Shown in pieces: positions 35,159 to 43,120 of a stretch of DNA of 57,400 nucleotides. Each line of letters starts with the position of its first letter. Within the stretch, counting starts at the first letter, position 1. The stretch covers positions 1 to 57,400 of the forward strand of contig NZ_FZOO01000014.1 of NCBI RefSeq assembly GCF_900188375.1, given 5' to 3'. This DNA comes from Geodermatophilus pulveris (GTDB lineage Bacteria; Actinomycetota; Actinomycetes; Mycobacteriales; Geodermatophilaceae). The notes below the pieces were generated by a model. The model was not told where the DNA came from. It was given only the letters and a program-made list of their open reading frames with translations, and searched no databases. The position numbers and the translations under genes are program-made.

Positions 35159-35238
35159 CTCGGCCGAGGCGGCCAGCCGATGGAGGACCCCGTCCTCCCC
35201 ATCTCTCGCAGGCTCGGGGCGGTGCCCTGGACGGGGCC

Positions 35239-36264
35239 TCACCGCTGGACCGGCACCGGTCGGCCGGTGCGCACCGACTCCGCCGCGGCCAGCGCGATGG
35301 CCAGGGCCGCGCGGGCGTCCTCGCCGGTCACCGGGGCCGGGTGCCCCGCCCGGACCGCCTCGACGAAGGCGGCCAGCTCGGCGGTGTACGCCTCGGGGAA
35401 CAGCTCCTGGTCCCCGCGGACGGTCTCCACCAGCCGCCCGGCCGGGCCGGAGAAGGCCATCCCGCTGCGCCGGCCGTCGCCCGTGGTGGCCATCCCGCCG
35501 GAGCCGAGCACCTCGCCGCGGACGTCGTAGCCGTAGGCGGCCTCGAAGCACGCCTCGGCCACCGCGATCGCGCCGTTGTCGAAGCGCACGGTGACCACGG
35601 CGGTGTCCAGCAGGCCGCGGTCCCGCCACGCAGGCTCGACCAGCGCGTCGCCGACGGCGGAGACCTCGACGGCCTCGGCGCCGGGGTTGAGGAAGCGCAG
35701 CGTGTCGAAGTCGTGGATCAGCGTCTCGAGGAAGATCGTGTCCGGCAGCACGCGCGACGGGTCGAACCCGCCGGGGTCGCGGGTCACCGAGCGCAGCAGC
35801 CGCGGGGTGCCCAGCGTCCCGGCGTCGAGCAGGGCGCGGGCGGCCCGCCAGTCCGCGGCGAAGCGCCGGTTGAAGCCGACCTGCAGGACGACGCCCGCGG
35901 CGCGGGCCGCGTCGATCGCACGGTCGGCCTCGGCCAGCGTGACCGCCATGGGCTTCTCGCAGAACACGTGCCGGCCCGCACCGGCGGCAGCGACGACCAG
36001 GTCGGCGTGCGACCGGGCCGGCGCCGCGACGACGACCGCCTCGACGGCGGGGTCCGCCCAGGCCTGGTCGACGCCGGTGTACGCCCGGTCCGCGCCGAGC
36101 GCCCCGGCCAGCCGCTCGGCGGCCCCCGGCGCGGGGTCGACGACGGCGGCCAGCCGCGCGTGCGGGAGGCGCCGGGCCAGCGTCTCGGCGTGGAACGCGC
36201 CCATCCGACCCGACCCGACGACGGCCACCCCGAGCCGGCCGCCCGCAGGGATGTCCTCCCTCAC
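35239..36264 (-). CDS. Gfo/Idh/MocA dehydrogenase, inositol-dehydrogenase-like (P450 operon)
   Basis: This 341-residue NAD(P)-dependent oxidoreductase has GVAVVGSGRMGAFHAETLA near 12, the catalytic Lys in VFCEKPMAV near 104, GFNRRFAADWRAAR near 133, and LETLIHDFDTLRFLNPG with the active-site Asp/His pair near 180. The CEKPMAVT and NRRF motifs are inositol-dehydrogenase-like. However, the AHRN motif of true IolG is replaced by LRSVTRDPGGFDPS, so the substrate differs. GTG 36264 overlaps the P450 stop as GTGA, which implies translational coupling. The product of the oxygenase reaction is a plausible substrate. Confidence 0.88.
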   Translation of the reverse strand: MREDIPAGGRLGVAVVGSGRMGAFHAETLARRLPHARLAAVVDPAPGAAERLAGALGADRAYTGVDQAWADPAVEAVVVAAPARSHADLVVAAAGAGRHVFCEKPMAVTLAEADRAIDAARAAGVVLQVGFNRRFAADWRAARALLDAGTLGTPRLLRSVTRDPGGFDPSRVLPDTIFLETLIHDFDTLRFLNPGAEAVEVSAVGDALVEPAWRDRGLLDTAVVTVRFDNGAIAVAEACFEAAYGYDVRGEVLGSGGMATTGDGRRSGMAFSGPAGRLVETVRGDQELFPEAYTAELAAFVEAVRAGHPAPVTGEDARAALAIALAAAESVRTGRPVPVQR

Positions 36265-38534
36265 AGGTCCAGCACCAGTCGGTCCGTGCGGGCACGGGAC
36301 ACACAGATCATCATGCAGTCGTTCGCCTGCCTCTCGTCGTCGGTCAGGACCGAGTCCCGGTGGTCGGGCACGCCCCCGAGGACGGCGGTCTCGCAGGTGC
36401 CGCAGGTCCCCTCGGCGCACGAGGAGAGGACGCCGACGCCCGCCTCCTCGACGACCGACAGGATCGAGCGGTCCGGTGGCACGGTCAGCGTGAGCTCGCT
36501 GCGTCCCAGGTCGACCTCGAACGCCTCGGTCCGCGCCGGCTCGCCCTGGGGGCGGGGCGCGAACCGCTCCACGTGCAGCGCTGCGTGCGGCCAGCCGGCG
36601 CAGCGCTGCTCGACGGCCGCCAGCAGCGGCTCGGGGCCGCAGCAGTAGACGAGCGTGTCCGGCTGCGGCGTGCCGAGCAGGGCGTCGAGGTCGAGCAGCC
36701 CGGTCTCGTCCTGGGGGCGGACCGACACCCGGTCGCCGTACGCCGCGAGCTCGTCGAGGAAGGCCATGGACGCCCGACGGCGGCCGCCGTAGACCAGCCG
36801 CCAGTCGGCGCCCGCGGCCTCCGCGGCCCGGATCATCGGCAGGACCGGCGTGATGCCGATGCCACCGGCGATGAACAGGTACCGCGGCGAGGCGACCAGC
36901 GGGAAGTTGTTGCGCGGTCCGCGCACCCGCACCCGGTCGCCGACGGCCAGCCGGTCGTGCACGTACCGCGAGCCGCCGCGGCCGTCCGGGTCGCGCAGGA
37001 CGCCCAGCCGGTACCCGTGGTGGTCGGCGGGGTCGCCGCACAGCGAGTACTGCCGGGTGGGCGCCCCGTCGAGGACCAGGTCGACGTGCGACCCGGGTCC
37101 CCAGGCCGGCAGCGGGCGGTCACCGGCCTCACGCAGGCTCAGGGAGACGACCCCGTCGGCCTCCTCCCGCTTGGCGACCACCAGCGCCTCGGCCTCGAAC
37201 TCCGTGGTGGCGAGGGTGACGGTCGTCGTCCGGTGGGAGACCGCCTCCACGTGCGGACGGCGGCCGTCCCGGCCGAAGGTGATCGGCAGGTTCTTCCAGA
37301 CGTACATGTTGGGCGAGCTCGGGTAGAACGTCGGCGGGCCGGCCGGCTGGTAGTCGCCCAGCACGGGCAGCGCCTCCTCCAGGGCGATCCGCGCCTCCAG
37401 GCGGGCCAGCGGCGCGCCCAGGCACCCGTGCACACCCTCGCCGAAGCCCAGGTGCCGCCCCCGCGGCCGGGTGATGTCGAAGGCGTCCGGGTCGGGGAAC
37501 TGGCGTTCGTCGCGGTTGGCGGCCCCAGGGATCAGCACGACCCTGCCCCCGGCGGGGATGGTGACCCCGTGCAGGGTGACCTCGCGCGACGTCGTCCGGG
37601 CGGTGAGCTGCAGCGGCGTGATGAGGCGCATGGCCTCCTCGACGGCGGCCGGGACCAGCGACGGGTCGGCCTGCAGCAGCGCCCGCTGATCGGGGTTCTC
37701 GGCGAGCAGCTCGAACAGCGTCCCGGTCAGCCCGGCGGTCGACTCCACCCCGCCGAGGAAGAGGATCATCATCAGGCCGCTGACCTCGGACTCCGTCGTG
37801 ACCCGCTCCCCCACGAACGGCACCCCGTCGATGTCGGCGTTCACGAACGCCGTGACCAGGTCGTCCCGTGCGGCCCGACGGCGGTCCTCCAGCAGGTCGA
37901 TGAAGAACTGCTGGACGCCCGCCGTCGCCGCCCGCGCCACCGGGGTCAGGTGCGGGGTGCCGGGCACCCGGTCCTTGAGCTCGTGCGTCCAGTGCTCCAG
38001 CTGGTCGCGCCGCGCCCGCTCCAGGGGGTCGTCGTCGTGGCGGCTCGGCAGGCCCATCAGGTGGAAGAACACGTCGAAGGGCATCGGCCAGGCCAGCTCC
38101 TGGGCCAGGTCCACCGTCCCGCGGCCCCCCGCGCCGCGGTCCCGCCACGAGTCGACCAGCTCGCGCACGACGGCGCGGATGCCGTCCTCGAGCTGGGCGA
38201 TCCGGCGCGGCAGGAAGTACGGCTGCACCACCGAGCGGACCTCGTCGTGCCGGGGGTTGTCCATGCTCCCGATCGACCCCGGGGGCACCTGCTCGAGGCG
38301 GCTGTCGTCGATGTCCATGCCCTCGAAGCTGCGGAAGGTGTCCGCGTCGAGCGCTGCCGCCCGCACGTCCTCGAAGCGGGTCAGGGCGTACCAGCCCCAG
38401 CGCTCGCTCCAGTACACCGGTGCCTCGTCGCGCATCCGGCGGTAGGTCCCGAACGGGTCGGACGTGTAGAAGTCCGGCCGGAACGGGTCGTAGTCCAGCG
38501 CGGTGGCGAGCGGGGCGGTGGCGGTCTCGGCCAT
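36261..38534 (-). CDS. Self-sufficient cytochrome P450 fused to FMN/2Fe-2S reductase
   Basis: This 757-residue three-domain monooxygenase is laid out like CYP116B enzymes. The P450 domain (1-about 410) has the I-helix motif FLGGVESTAGL near 255, the ExxR motif EEAMR near 292 and the heme loop FGEGVHGC near 368. A phthalate-dioxygenase-reductase-type FMN/NAD domain (about 440-660) carries RQYSLCGDP and FIAGGIGITPVLPM. A plant-type 2Fe-2S ferredoxin domain (about 675-757) has CAEGTCGTC near 706. One chain can therefore oxidise its substrate with NAD(P)H and O2. ATG 38534 has GGAG eight bases upstream; a longer in-frame GTG at 38585 lies in the operator and is rejected. A LacI operator overlaps its promoter. 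Confidence 0.94.
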   Translation of the reverse strand: MAETATAPLATALDYDPFRPDFYTSDPFGTYRRMRDEAPVYWSERWGWYALTRFEDVRAAALDADTFRSFEGMDIDDSRLEQVPPGSIGSMDNPRHDEVRSVVQPYFLPRRIAQLEDGIRAVVRELVDSWRDRGAGGRGTVDLAQELAWPMPFDVFFHLMGLPSRHDDDPLERARRDQLEHWTHELKDRVPGTPHLTPVARAATAGVQQFFIDLLEDRRRAARDDLVTAFVNADIDGVPFVGERVTTESEVSGLMMILFLGGVESTAGLTGTLFELLAENPDQRALLQADPSLVPAAVEEAMRLITPLQLTARTTSREVTLHGVTIPAGGRVVLIPGAANRDERQFPDPDAFDITRPRGRHLGFGEGVHGCLGAPLARLEARIALEEALPVLGDYQPAGPPTFYPSSPNMYVWKNLPITFGRDGRRPHVEAVSHRTTTVTLATTEFEAEALVVAKREEADGVVSLSLREAGDRPLPAWGPGSHVDLVLDGAPTRQYSLCGDPADHHGYRLGVLRDPDGRGGSRYVHDRLAVGDRVRVRGPRNNFPLVASPRYLFIAGGIGITPVLPMIRAAEAAGADWRLVYGGRRRASMAFLDELAAYGDRVSVRPQDETGLLDLDALLGTPQPDTLVYCCGPEPLLAAVEQRCAGWPHAALHVERFAPRPQGEPARTEAFEVDLGRSELTLTVPPDRSILSVVEEAGVGVLSSCAEGTCGTCETAVLGGVPDHRDSVLTDDERQANDCMMICVSRARTDRLVLDL

Positions 38535-38564
38535 GTGGGTCTCCGCGGTCGGGAGCGGCTCTGT

Positions 38565-38607
38565 TTCAAGCGCTTCAAGACTCACTGGTGAGCCACGCCA
38601 CTGTCAA
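38565..38607 (-). promoter_or_regulatory. P450-operon promoter with LacI operator
   Basis: On the minus strand TTGACA (38607-38602) is followed after 17 bp by a weak -10 (TGAGTC, 38584-38579). The operator TTGAAGCGCTTGAA (38578-38565) follows directly and covers the expected start of transcription. Its 8-bp core AAGCGCTT is a perfect palindrome typical of LacI-family sites. It matches the second site at 39756-39769 in 12 of 14 positions. Confidence 0.8.
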
Positions 38608-38678
38608 CCACTTGTCAGGACAAACCCCGACTGGCCACGCCCGGCAGTGGCACCCGCACGGGATCGCCGATGCAGGAC

Positions 38679-39722
38679 TCAGCCCCCTCCCGGCGGCGGA
38701 CCGGTCGTCCCCCGCACGACCAGCCGCGGGCGGACGACGACCTCGCGGTGCTCGGTGCGGCCGCCGTCCAGCCGCTCGACCACCGCGGCGACCGCGTGCC
38801 TCATCAGCTGCCGGGACTCCTGGCTGACCGTGGTCAGATCGACGTGCGCCAGCCGCGAGAGGGGGCTGTCGTCGTAGCCCACCACCGAGACCCGGCCCGG
38901 GACGTCCACCCCGCTGCGCAGCAACGCGTCGAGCAGGCCCACGGCGGAGGCGTCGTTGTAGGTCACGACCGCGGTCGGGGGCGCGTCCGACGCGAACAGC
39001 GTCCGCGCCGCCCGCGCGCCGGACGCCTCGCCGGAGTCCCCCTCCACGACCTGCACCTGCCGCCCGAGCCGGTGCCGGCGCATGGCCCGCTGGTAGCCGC
39101 GCCGCCGGCCGGCGGCGATGACCCCGGGCCCCCCGTCGACGTGGGCGATGCGGCAGTGCCCCAGGTCGATGAGGTGGTCGACGGCCTGCGCGACGCCCTC
39201 GTCGTCGGCGACCCGGACGACGTCGACACCGGCCGAGGGCACGGGGCGGCCGACGGCCACCACCGGGAGCTGCCGGTCCAGCGCGCTCAGCCGCGAGGCC
39301 GGGGCCTCCGGGCCGAGCAGGACCAGGGCCTCGCAGCGCGAGTCGAGCAGCGTCTCGACCGCCCGCCCCTCGTCCCGGCTCCGGGTCACGGTGCTCAGCA
39401 CCAGGTCGTACCCGTACTCCTCGGCCGCCTCGTGGACGTCTTCGACGAGCTGGGCGTGGAAGGTGCTGCGGACGTCCATCAGGACGCCGATGAGCCGGCT
39501 GCGCCGGCGGGCCAGCAGGCTGGCCGCGCGGTCGGGCCGGTACCCCAGCCGGCCCGCCGCGTCGAGCACGCGCTCGCGGGTGGCGCTGCTCGGCCCCGGG
39601 GCGCCGCGCAGCACGAGCGACACCGTGGCCGGGGAGACCCCCGCCTCGGCCGCGACGTCCGCCAGCCGGGGACGACGCGCCGACTCCTCCGCACCCAGGA
39701 CGACCGCCTCCTCCCTTGACAC
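38679..39722 (-). CDS. LacI-family repressor of the P450 and dehydrogenase operons
   Basis: This 347-residue protein has an N-terminal LacI helix-turn-helix (PRLADVAAEAGVSPATVSLVL near 18-38) and hinge (RPDRAASLLARRRS near 63). A periplasmic-binding-protein-like effector domain follows (SRLIGVLMDVRSTFHAQLVED near 75; VVGYDDSPLSRLAHVDLTTV near 285). It should dissociate on binding a sugar or cyclitol. It lies between two AAGCGCTT-core operators: one before the P450 operon (143 bp downstream of its stop) and one before the divergent dehydrogenase-isomerase operon and itself. GTG 39722 is the only canonical start. It overlaps the -35 box of the divergent promoter, and the ribosome site is weak. 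Confidence 0.92.
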   Translation of the reverse strand: MSREEAVVLGAEESARRPRLADVAAEAGVSPATVSLVLRGAPGPSSATRERVLDAAGRLGYRPDRAASLLARRRSRLIGVLMDVRSTFHAQLVEDVHEAAEEYGYDLVLSTVTRSRDEGRAVETLLDSRCEALVLLGPEAPASRLSALDRQLPVVAVGRPVPSAGVDVVRVADDEGVAQAVDHLIDLGHCRIAHVDGGPGVIAAGRRRGYQRAMRRHRLGRQVQVVEGDSGEASGARAARTLFASDAPPTAVVTYNDASAVGLLDALLRSGVDVPGRVSVVGYDDSPLSRLAHVDLTTVSQESRQLMRHAVAAVVERLDGGRTEHREVVVRPRLVVRGTTGPPPGGG

Positions 39723-39769
39723 GACCGCCGCACCCTGCTGTGATCGGCGTCATCATTAAAGCGCTTTAA
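39716..39769 (+). promoter_or_regulatory. Promoter and perfect LacI operator
   Basis: TTGACA (39716-39721), 17 bp and TGTGAT (39739-39744) form a credible promoter for the plus-strand operon. Twelve bases later comes a perfect 14-bp palindrome, TTAAAGCGCTTTAA (39756-39769). Repressor bound there would block the start of transcription. The same site lies upstream of the lacI-type gene and can serve autoregulation. Confidence 0.85.
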
Positions 39770-39867
39770 GAGTGCGGAGGCCACCCGCCGAGGCGCGGCG
39801 AGCGTGCCACGTCGGCAGGGACGATCCCGCCCCCCGAGGCCGACCACCCCGTCGAGAGGGGACAGCG

Positions 39868-41067
39868 ATGTCGCAGCAGCCACTGTCGGTGGCGGTGATC
39901 GGCGCGGGGATGGCCGGCCGCAGCCACGCCGCCGCCTATCGCCAGGTGAACACCGTCTTCGGGGCAGGGCTCCCGCCCGTCCGGCTGGCCGCGGTCGCCG
40001 ACGCCAACGAGCACCTGGCCCGGGACGGCGCCCGCCGCTACGGCTTCGAGAAGGCGGTGTCCAGCTGGGAGGAGGTCGTCGAGGACCCCTCGATCGACGC
40101 GATCAGCATCGTCGTCGGCAACTCCCTACACCGGCCGATCGCCGAGGCGGCCATCGCCGCCGGCAAGCACGTGCTCTGCGAGAAGCCGCTGGCCGGCTCG
40201 GTGGAGGACGCGCAGGCGATGGTCGCCGCCGAGGAGTCCGCGGACGTGGTGACCGCCGTCGGCTACACCTACCGCCGATCCCCGGCGATCGCCGCCATCC
40301 GCGACCACGTGCAGAACCGCGAGCTGGGCGAGCTGACCCTGTTCGACGGCCGCTACTGGTGCGACTACGCCTGCGACCCGCGCGGTCCGCTCACCTGGCG
40401 GTACAGGGGCGGACCCGGCAGTGGTGCCCTCGGCGACATCGGGGCCCACGTCATCGACGTCGGCCAGTTCCTCTGCGGGCCGGTCGTCTCGGTGTCCGGT
40501 GCGGTGCTGTCCACCCAGATCGCCGAGCGGCCGCTGCCGCTCGGCGCCGTGGTCGGCCACGACGCGGCACCGGTGCGCGAGGAGACGGGCGAGGTGGAGA
40601 ACGAGGACACGGCCGTGTTCACGGCTCGCTTCGAGTCGGGCCTGTCCGCGTCGTTCTCGGTGTCCCGCACCGCCTTCGGCATGCCCAACGGGCTGGCCTT
40701 CGACGTGTACGGGCTGGACGGACGCGCCTCCTTCGACTGGCACCGGCCCTCGGAGTACCTCGTCGACGACCGTCAGCCCGAGGCCCGCACCCGCGGCGTC
40801 CGGCGGGTCATCGTCGGCCCGCAGATGCCCTACGTCGCCGGCGGCTACCCCATGGAGGCGCCGGGCGTGGGCGGCGGCAACGCCGAGATGTTCGTCTACC
40901 AGTGCCGCGCGTTCCTGGACCAGATCGTCGGCACTCCCGACCCGCTGCCACGCAACGCCACCTTCGCCGACGCCCTCCACACCATGCAGATCGTCCAGGC
41001 CGTCGTGGAGTCCGCGCAGTCCGGCGGCGCCGCCCTCGAGGTCCCCACCGCCGTCCCCACCCACTGA
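39868..41067 (+). CDS. Gfo/Idh/MocA dehydrogenase (LacI-controlled operon)
   Basis: This 399-residue oxidoreductase has AVIGAGMAGRSHAAAYR near 9-25, the catalytic Lys in VLCEKPLAG near 105, a YTYRRSPAIAAIR segment near 135 and GALGDIGAHVIDVGQFL with the Asp/His pair near 188. It is longer than IolG and belongs to the group that contains inosose, levoglucosan or hexose dehydrogenases with large substrate domains. An ATG start follows GAGAGGGGAC. It is the first gene of a two-gene operon with a TIM-barrel isomerase 18 bp downstream, under a LacI operator. A keto-sugar-forming dehydrogenase coupled to an epimerase is the likely unit. Confidence 0.9.
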   Translation: MSQQPLSVAVIGAGMAGRSHAAAYRQVNTVFGAGLPPVRLAAVADANEHLARDGARRYGFEKAVSSWEEVVEDPSIDAISIVVGNSLHRPIAEAAIAAGKHVLCEKPLAGSVEDAQAMVAAEESADVVTAVGYTYRRSPAIAAIRDHVQNRELGELTLFDGRYWCDYACDPRGPLTWRYRGGPGSGALGDIGAHVIDVGQFLCGPVVSVSGAVLSTQIAERPLPLGAVVGHDAAPVREETGEVENEDTAVFTARFESGLSASFSVSRTAFGMPNGLAFDVYGLDGRASFDWHRPSEYLVDDRQPEARTRGVRRVIVGPQMPYVAGGYPMEAPGVGGGNAEMFVYQCRAFLDQIVGTPDPLPRNATFADALHTMQIVQAVVESAQSGGAALEVPTAVPTH

Positions 41068-41085
41068 CCGGAAGGCCGATCCCCG

Positions 41086-42084
41086 ATGTCCCTGAAGCTG
41101 GGCGCCTACACCGCCTGCCTGCACGACCGACCGCTGGAGCAGGCCCTCGACGTGCTGCAGGCCGACGGCCTGACCTCCGTCGAGGTCAACACCGGCGGGT
41201 TCATCCCCTCCCCGCACTGCCACGTCGACCTGCTGCTCGCCTCGGAGCAGGCCCGCCGCGACTACCTGGAGACGTTCTCCTCCCGCGGGATGGAGCTGAC
41301 CGGCCTGAACTGCAACGGCAACCCGCTCAACCCGCTGCCCGGCGTCGGCCCCAAGCACGCCGACGACCTGCGCCGCACCATCGAGCTGGCCGGGCTGCTC
41401 GGCGTCCGGAACGTCGTGACGATGTCGGGCACGCCCGGGTCGGACCCCGACGCCCGCTACCCCTCCTGGGTGGTCAACCCCTGGGACGGCGTCTACCTGG
41501 ACGTCCTGGACTACCAGTGGGGCGTCGCCGCCGGGTTCTGGACCGAGATCGACGCCCTCGCCCGGGCCAACGACGTCCGGGTGGCCATCGAGATGCACCC
41601 GCACAACCTGGTGTTCTCCCCGGTCACGCTGCGCCGGCTGGTCGACACCATCGGCGCCACCAACGTCGGCGCCGAGATGGACCCCTCGCACCTGATGTGG
41701 CAGGGCATGGACGTCGTCGCCTGCATCCGCGACCTCGGCCCGCTGGTGTTCCACGCCGCCGCCAAGGACGCGGCGATCACCCCGGGAGTCGACATCCGCG
41801 GGGTGTTGGACACCTCCTTCACCCGGGTGCCCGCCGACGCCCCGGACAAGGTCCCGACCGGCTACGGCTACTGGTGCAACGCCTGGCCGGAGAACCCGGC
41901 CTGGCGGTTCGTGGCCGTCGGGGTCGGCCACGACGTCGACTGGTGGACCGAGTTCCTCCGGGCGCTCGCCGAGGTCGACCCGGACATGGCGGTCAACATC
42001 GAGCACGAGGACGCCGCCTACGACCGCCTCGAGGGCCTCGCCCTCGCCGCCGGGAACCTGCGCGCCGCTGCCGAGAAGCTGTAG
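41086..42084 (+). CDS. Xylose-isomerase-like TIM barrel (sugar phosphate isomerase/epimerase family)
   Basis: This 332-residue protein starts KLGAYTACLHDRPLEQALDV. It carries GLTSVEVNTGGFIPSPHCH near 27, GMELTGLNCNGNPLNPLPG near 66, VAIEMHPHNLVFSP near 165, VGAEMDPSHLMWQGMD near 190, VFHAAAKD near 218 and VNIEHEDAAYD near 304. The Glu-Asp-His-Glu ligand set of this superfamily is complete. It probably rearranges the keto product of the dehydrogenase encoded upstream. GGAAGG lies before the ATG. It ends seven bases before the stop of the next, convergent operon. Confidence 0.88.
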   Translation: MSLKLGAYTACLHDRPLEQALDVLQADGLTSVEVNTGGFIPSPHCHVDLLLASEQARRDYLETFSSRGMELTGLNCNGNPLNPLPGVGPKHADDLRRTIELAGLLGVRNVVTMSGTPGSDPDARYPSWVVNPWDGVYLDVLDYQWGVAAGFWTEIDALARANDVRVAIEMHPHNLVFSPVTLRRLVDTIGATNVGAEMDPSHLMWQGMDVVACIRDLGPLVFHAAAKDAAITPGVDIRGVLDTSFTRVPADAPDKVPTGYGYWCNAWPENPAWRFVAVGVGHDVDWWTEFLRALAEVDPDMAVNIEHEDAAYDRLEGLALAAGNLRAAAEKL

Positions 42085-42091
42085 CGCCGGG

Positions 42092-43120
42092 TCAGGCCCC
42101 GGCCCGGTGCGGCTCGATCCGCAGCCGCGGCCGGGGCGGCAGCCCGGCGAGCCGGTAGCACTGGTCGACCAGCGCCATGGTCGCGACCGCGTCCGCTGCG
42201 TCGGTGGGGACCGACGGGCCGCCCCGGAGGGCGGCGGTCAGCGCCTCCAACTGGTACGTGTACGAGGTCCGGGTGCCGAGGTGCTCGGTCCTCGTGCCGG
42301 CGGCGGTGCGCACGAGCACGCGGTCGTCCCGGTCCGGCTCGACGAAGCCCGGCGCCGTCACCTCCCCCTCCGAGCCCACGATCCGCAGGGACATGTCCCG
42401 GGCGGGGTGCACCATGCTGCAGCGGACCGTGGCGGTGGCGCCGGACGGGAACCGCAGCTCGGCGTCGAGCCACTCGTCCACACCCGCGCGCTCCCCGGCC
42501 CGGACGGTGACCGGCTCCGGCTCCCCGCCCGTCCACGGCGCCAGGGTGCGCGCGACGTGCAGCCCGTAGCAGCCGAGGTCCATGAGGGCGCCGCCGGCCA
42601 GTTCGAGCGACCATCGCGGGTCGCCGTCGTCCGGCGGGAGCATGGCGATCGTCGCCTCGGCGTGGACGACGTCGCCGAGCTCGCCCGAGTCCACGAGGTC
42701 CAGCACCCGGCGCACGACCGGGTGGTAGAGGTGGTGGAAGCCCTCCGTCACGGTGACGCCCGCGCGCCGTGCGGCGTCGCGGACCTCGGCGGCCTCGGCG
42801 GCGTTCGAGGCGAACGGCTTCTCCGACAGCACGTGCTTGCCGGCCGCGACGGCGGCCAGGTTCCACGGGCCGTGCAGGGCGTTGGGCAGCGGGTTGTAGA
42901 CGACCTCCACCTCCGGGTCGGCGAGGACGTCCGCGTAGGAGGGCAGCACGCGCTCGACGCCGTGTGCGCGGCCGAAGTCCTCCGCCCGGGCGCGGTCCCG
43001 GGCGGCGATCGCGACCAGCCGGCTGCCGGTCGCGCGCGCGGGCACGGCCATGGCCCGCTCGGCGATGCGCGCGGCGCCCAGCACGCCGATCCGCAGGGGC
43101 TCGAGCCGGTCCGTCCTCAC
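42092..43120 (-). CDS. Gfo/Idh/MocA oxidoreductase
   Basis: This 342-residue protein has RIGVLGAARIAERAM near 9, the Lys motif VLSEKPFASN near 96, TVTEGFHHLYHPVVRR near 122, and ALMDLGCYGLHVARTLAPW with the conserved Asp and His near 180. The GAARIA, EKPFA and YHP motifs place it with dehydrogenases of the glucose-fructose oxidoreductase and trans-dihydrodiol dehydrogenase branch, not with IolG. GTG 43120 overlaps the stop of the upstream iolG-like gene (GTGA), so the two products are made together. The substrate is unknown. Confidence 0.87.
   Translation of the reverse strand: MRTDRLEPLRIGVLGAARIAERAMAVPARATGSRLVAIAARDRARAEDFGRAHGVERVLPSYADVLADPEVEVVYNPLPNALHGPWNLAAVAAGKHVLSEKPFASNAAEAAEVRDAARRAGVTVTEGFHHLYHPVVRRVLDLVDSGELGDVVHAEATIAMLPPDDGDPRWSLELAGGALMDLGCYGLHVARTLAPWTGGEPEPVTVRAGERAGVDEWLDAELRFPSGATATVRCSMVHPARDMSLRIVGSEGEVTAPGFVEPDRDDRVLVRTAAGTRTEHLGTRTSYTYQLEALTAALRGGPSVPTDAADAVATMALVDQCYRLAGLPPRPRLRIEPHRAGA

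Noticed and set aside
38534..38585. Longer P450 start at GTG 38585 adding 17 residues
   Set aside because: The extra codons run through the LacI operator and the -10 region. ATG 38534 has a good ribosome site, and the P450 domain length is normal from there.
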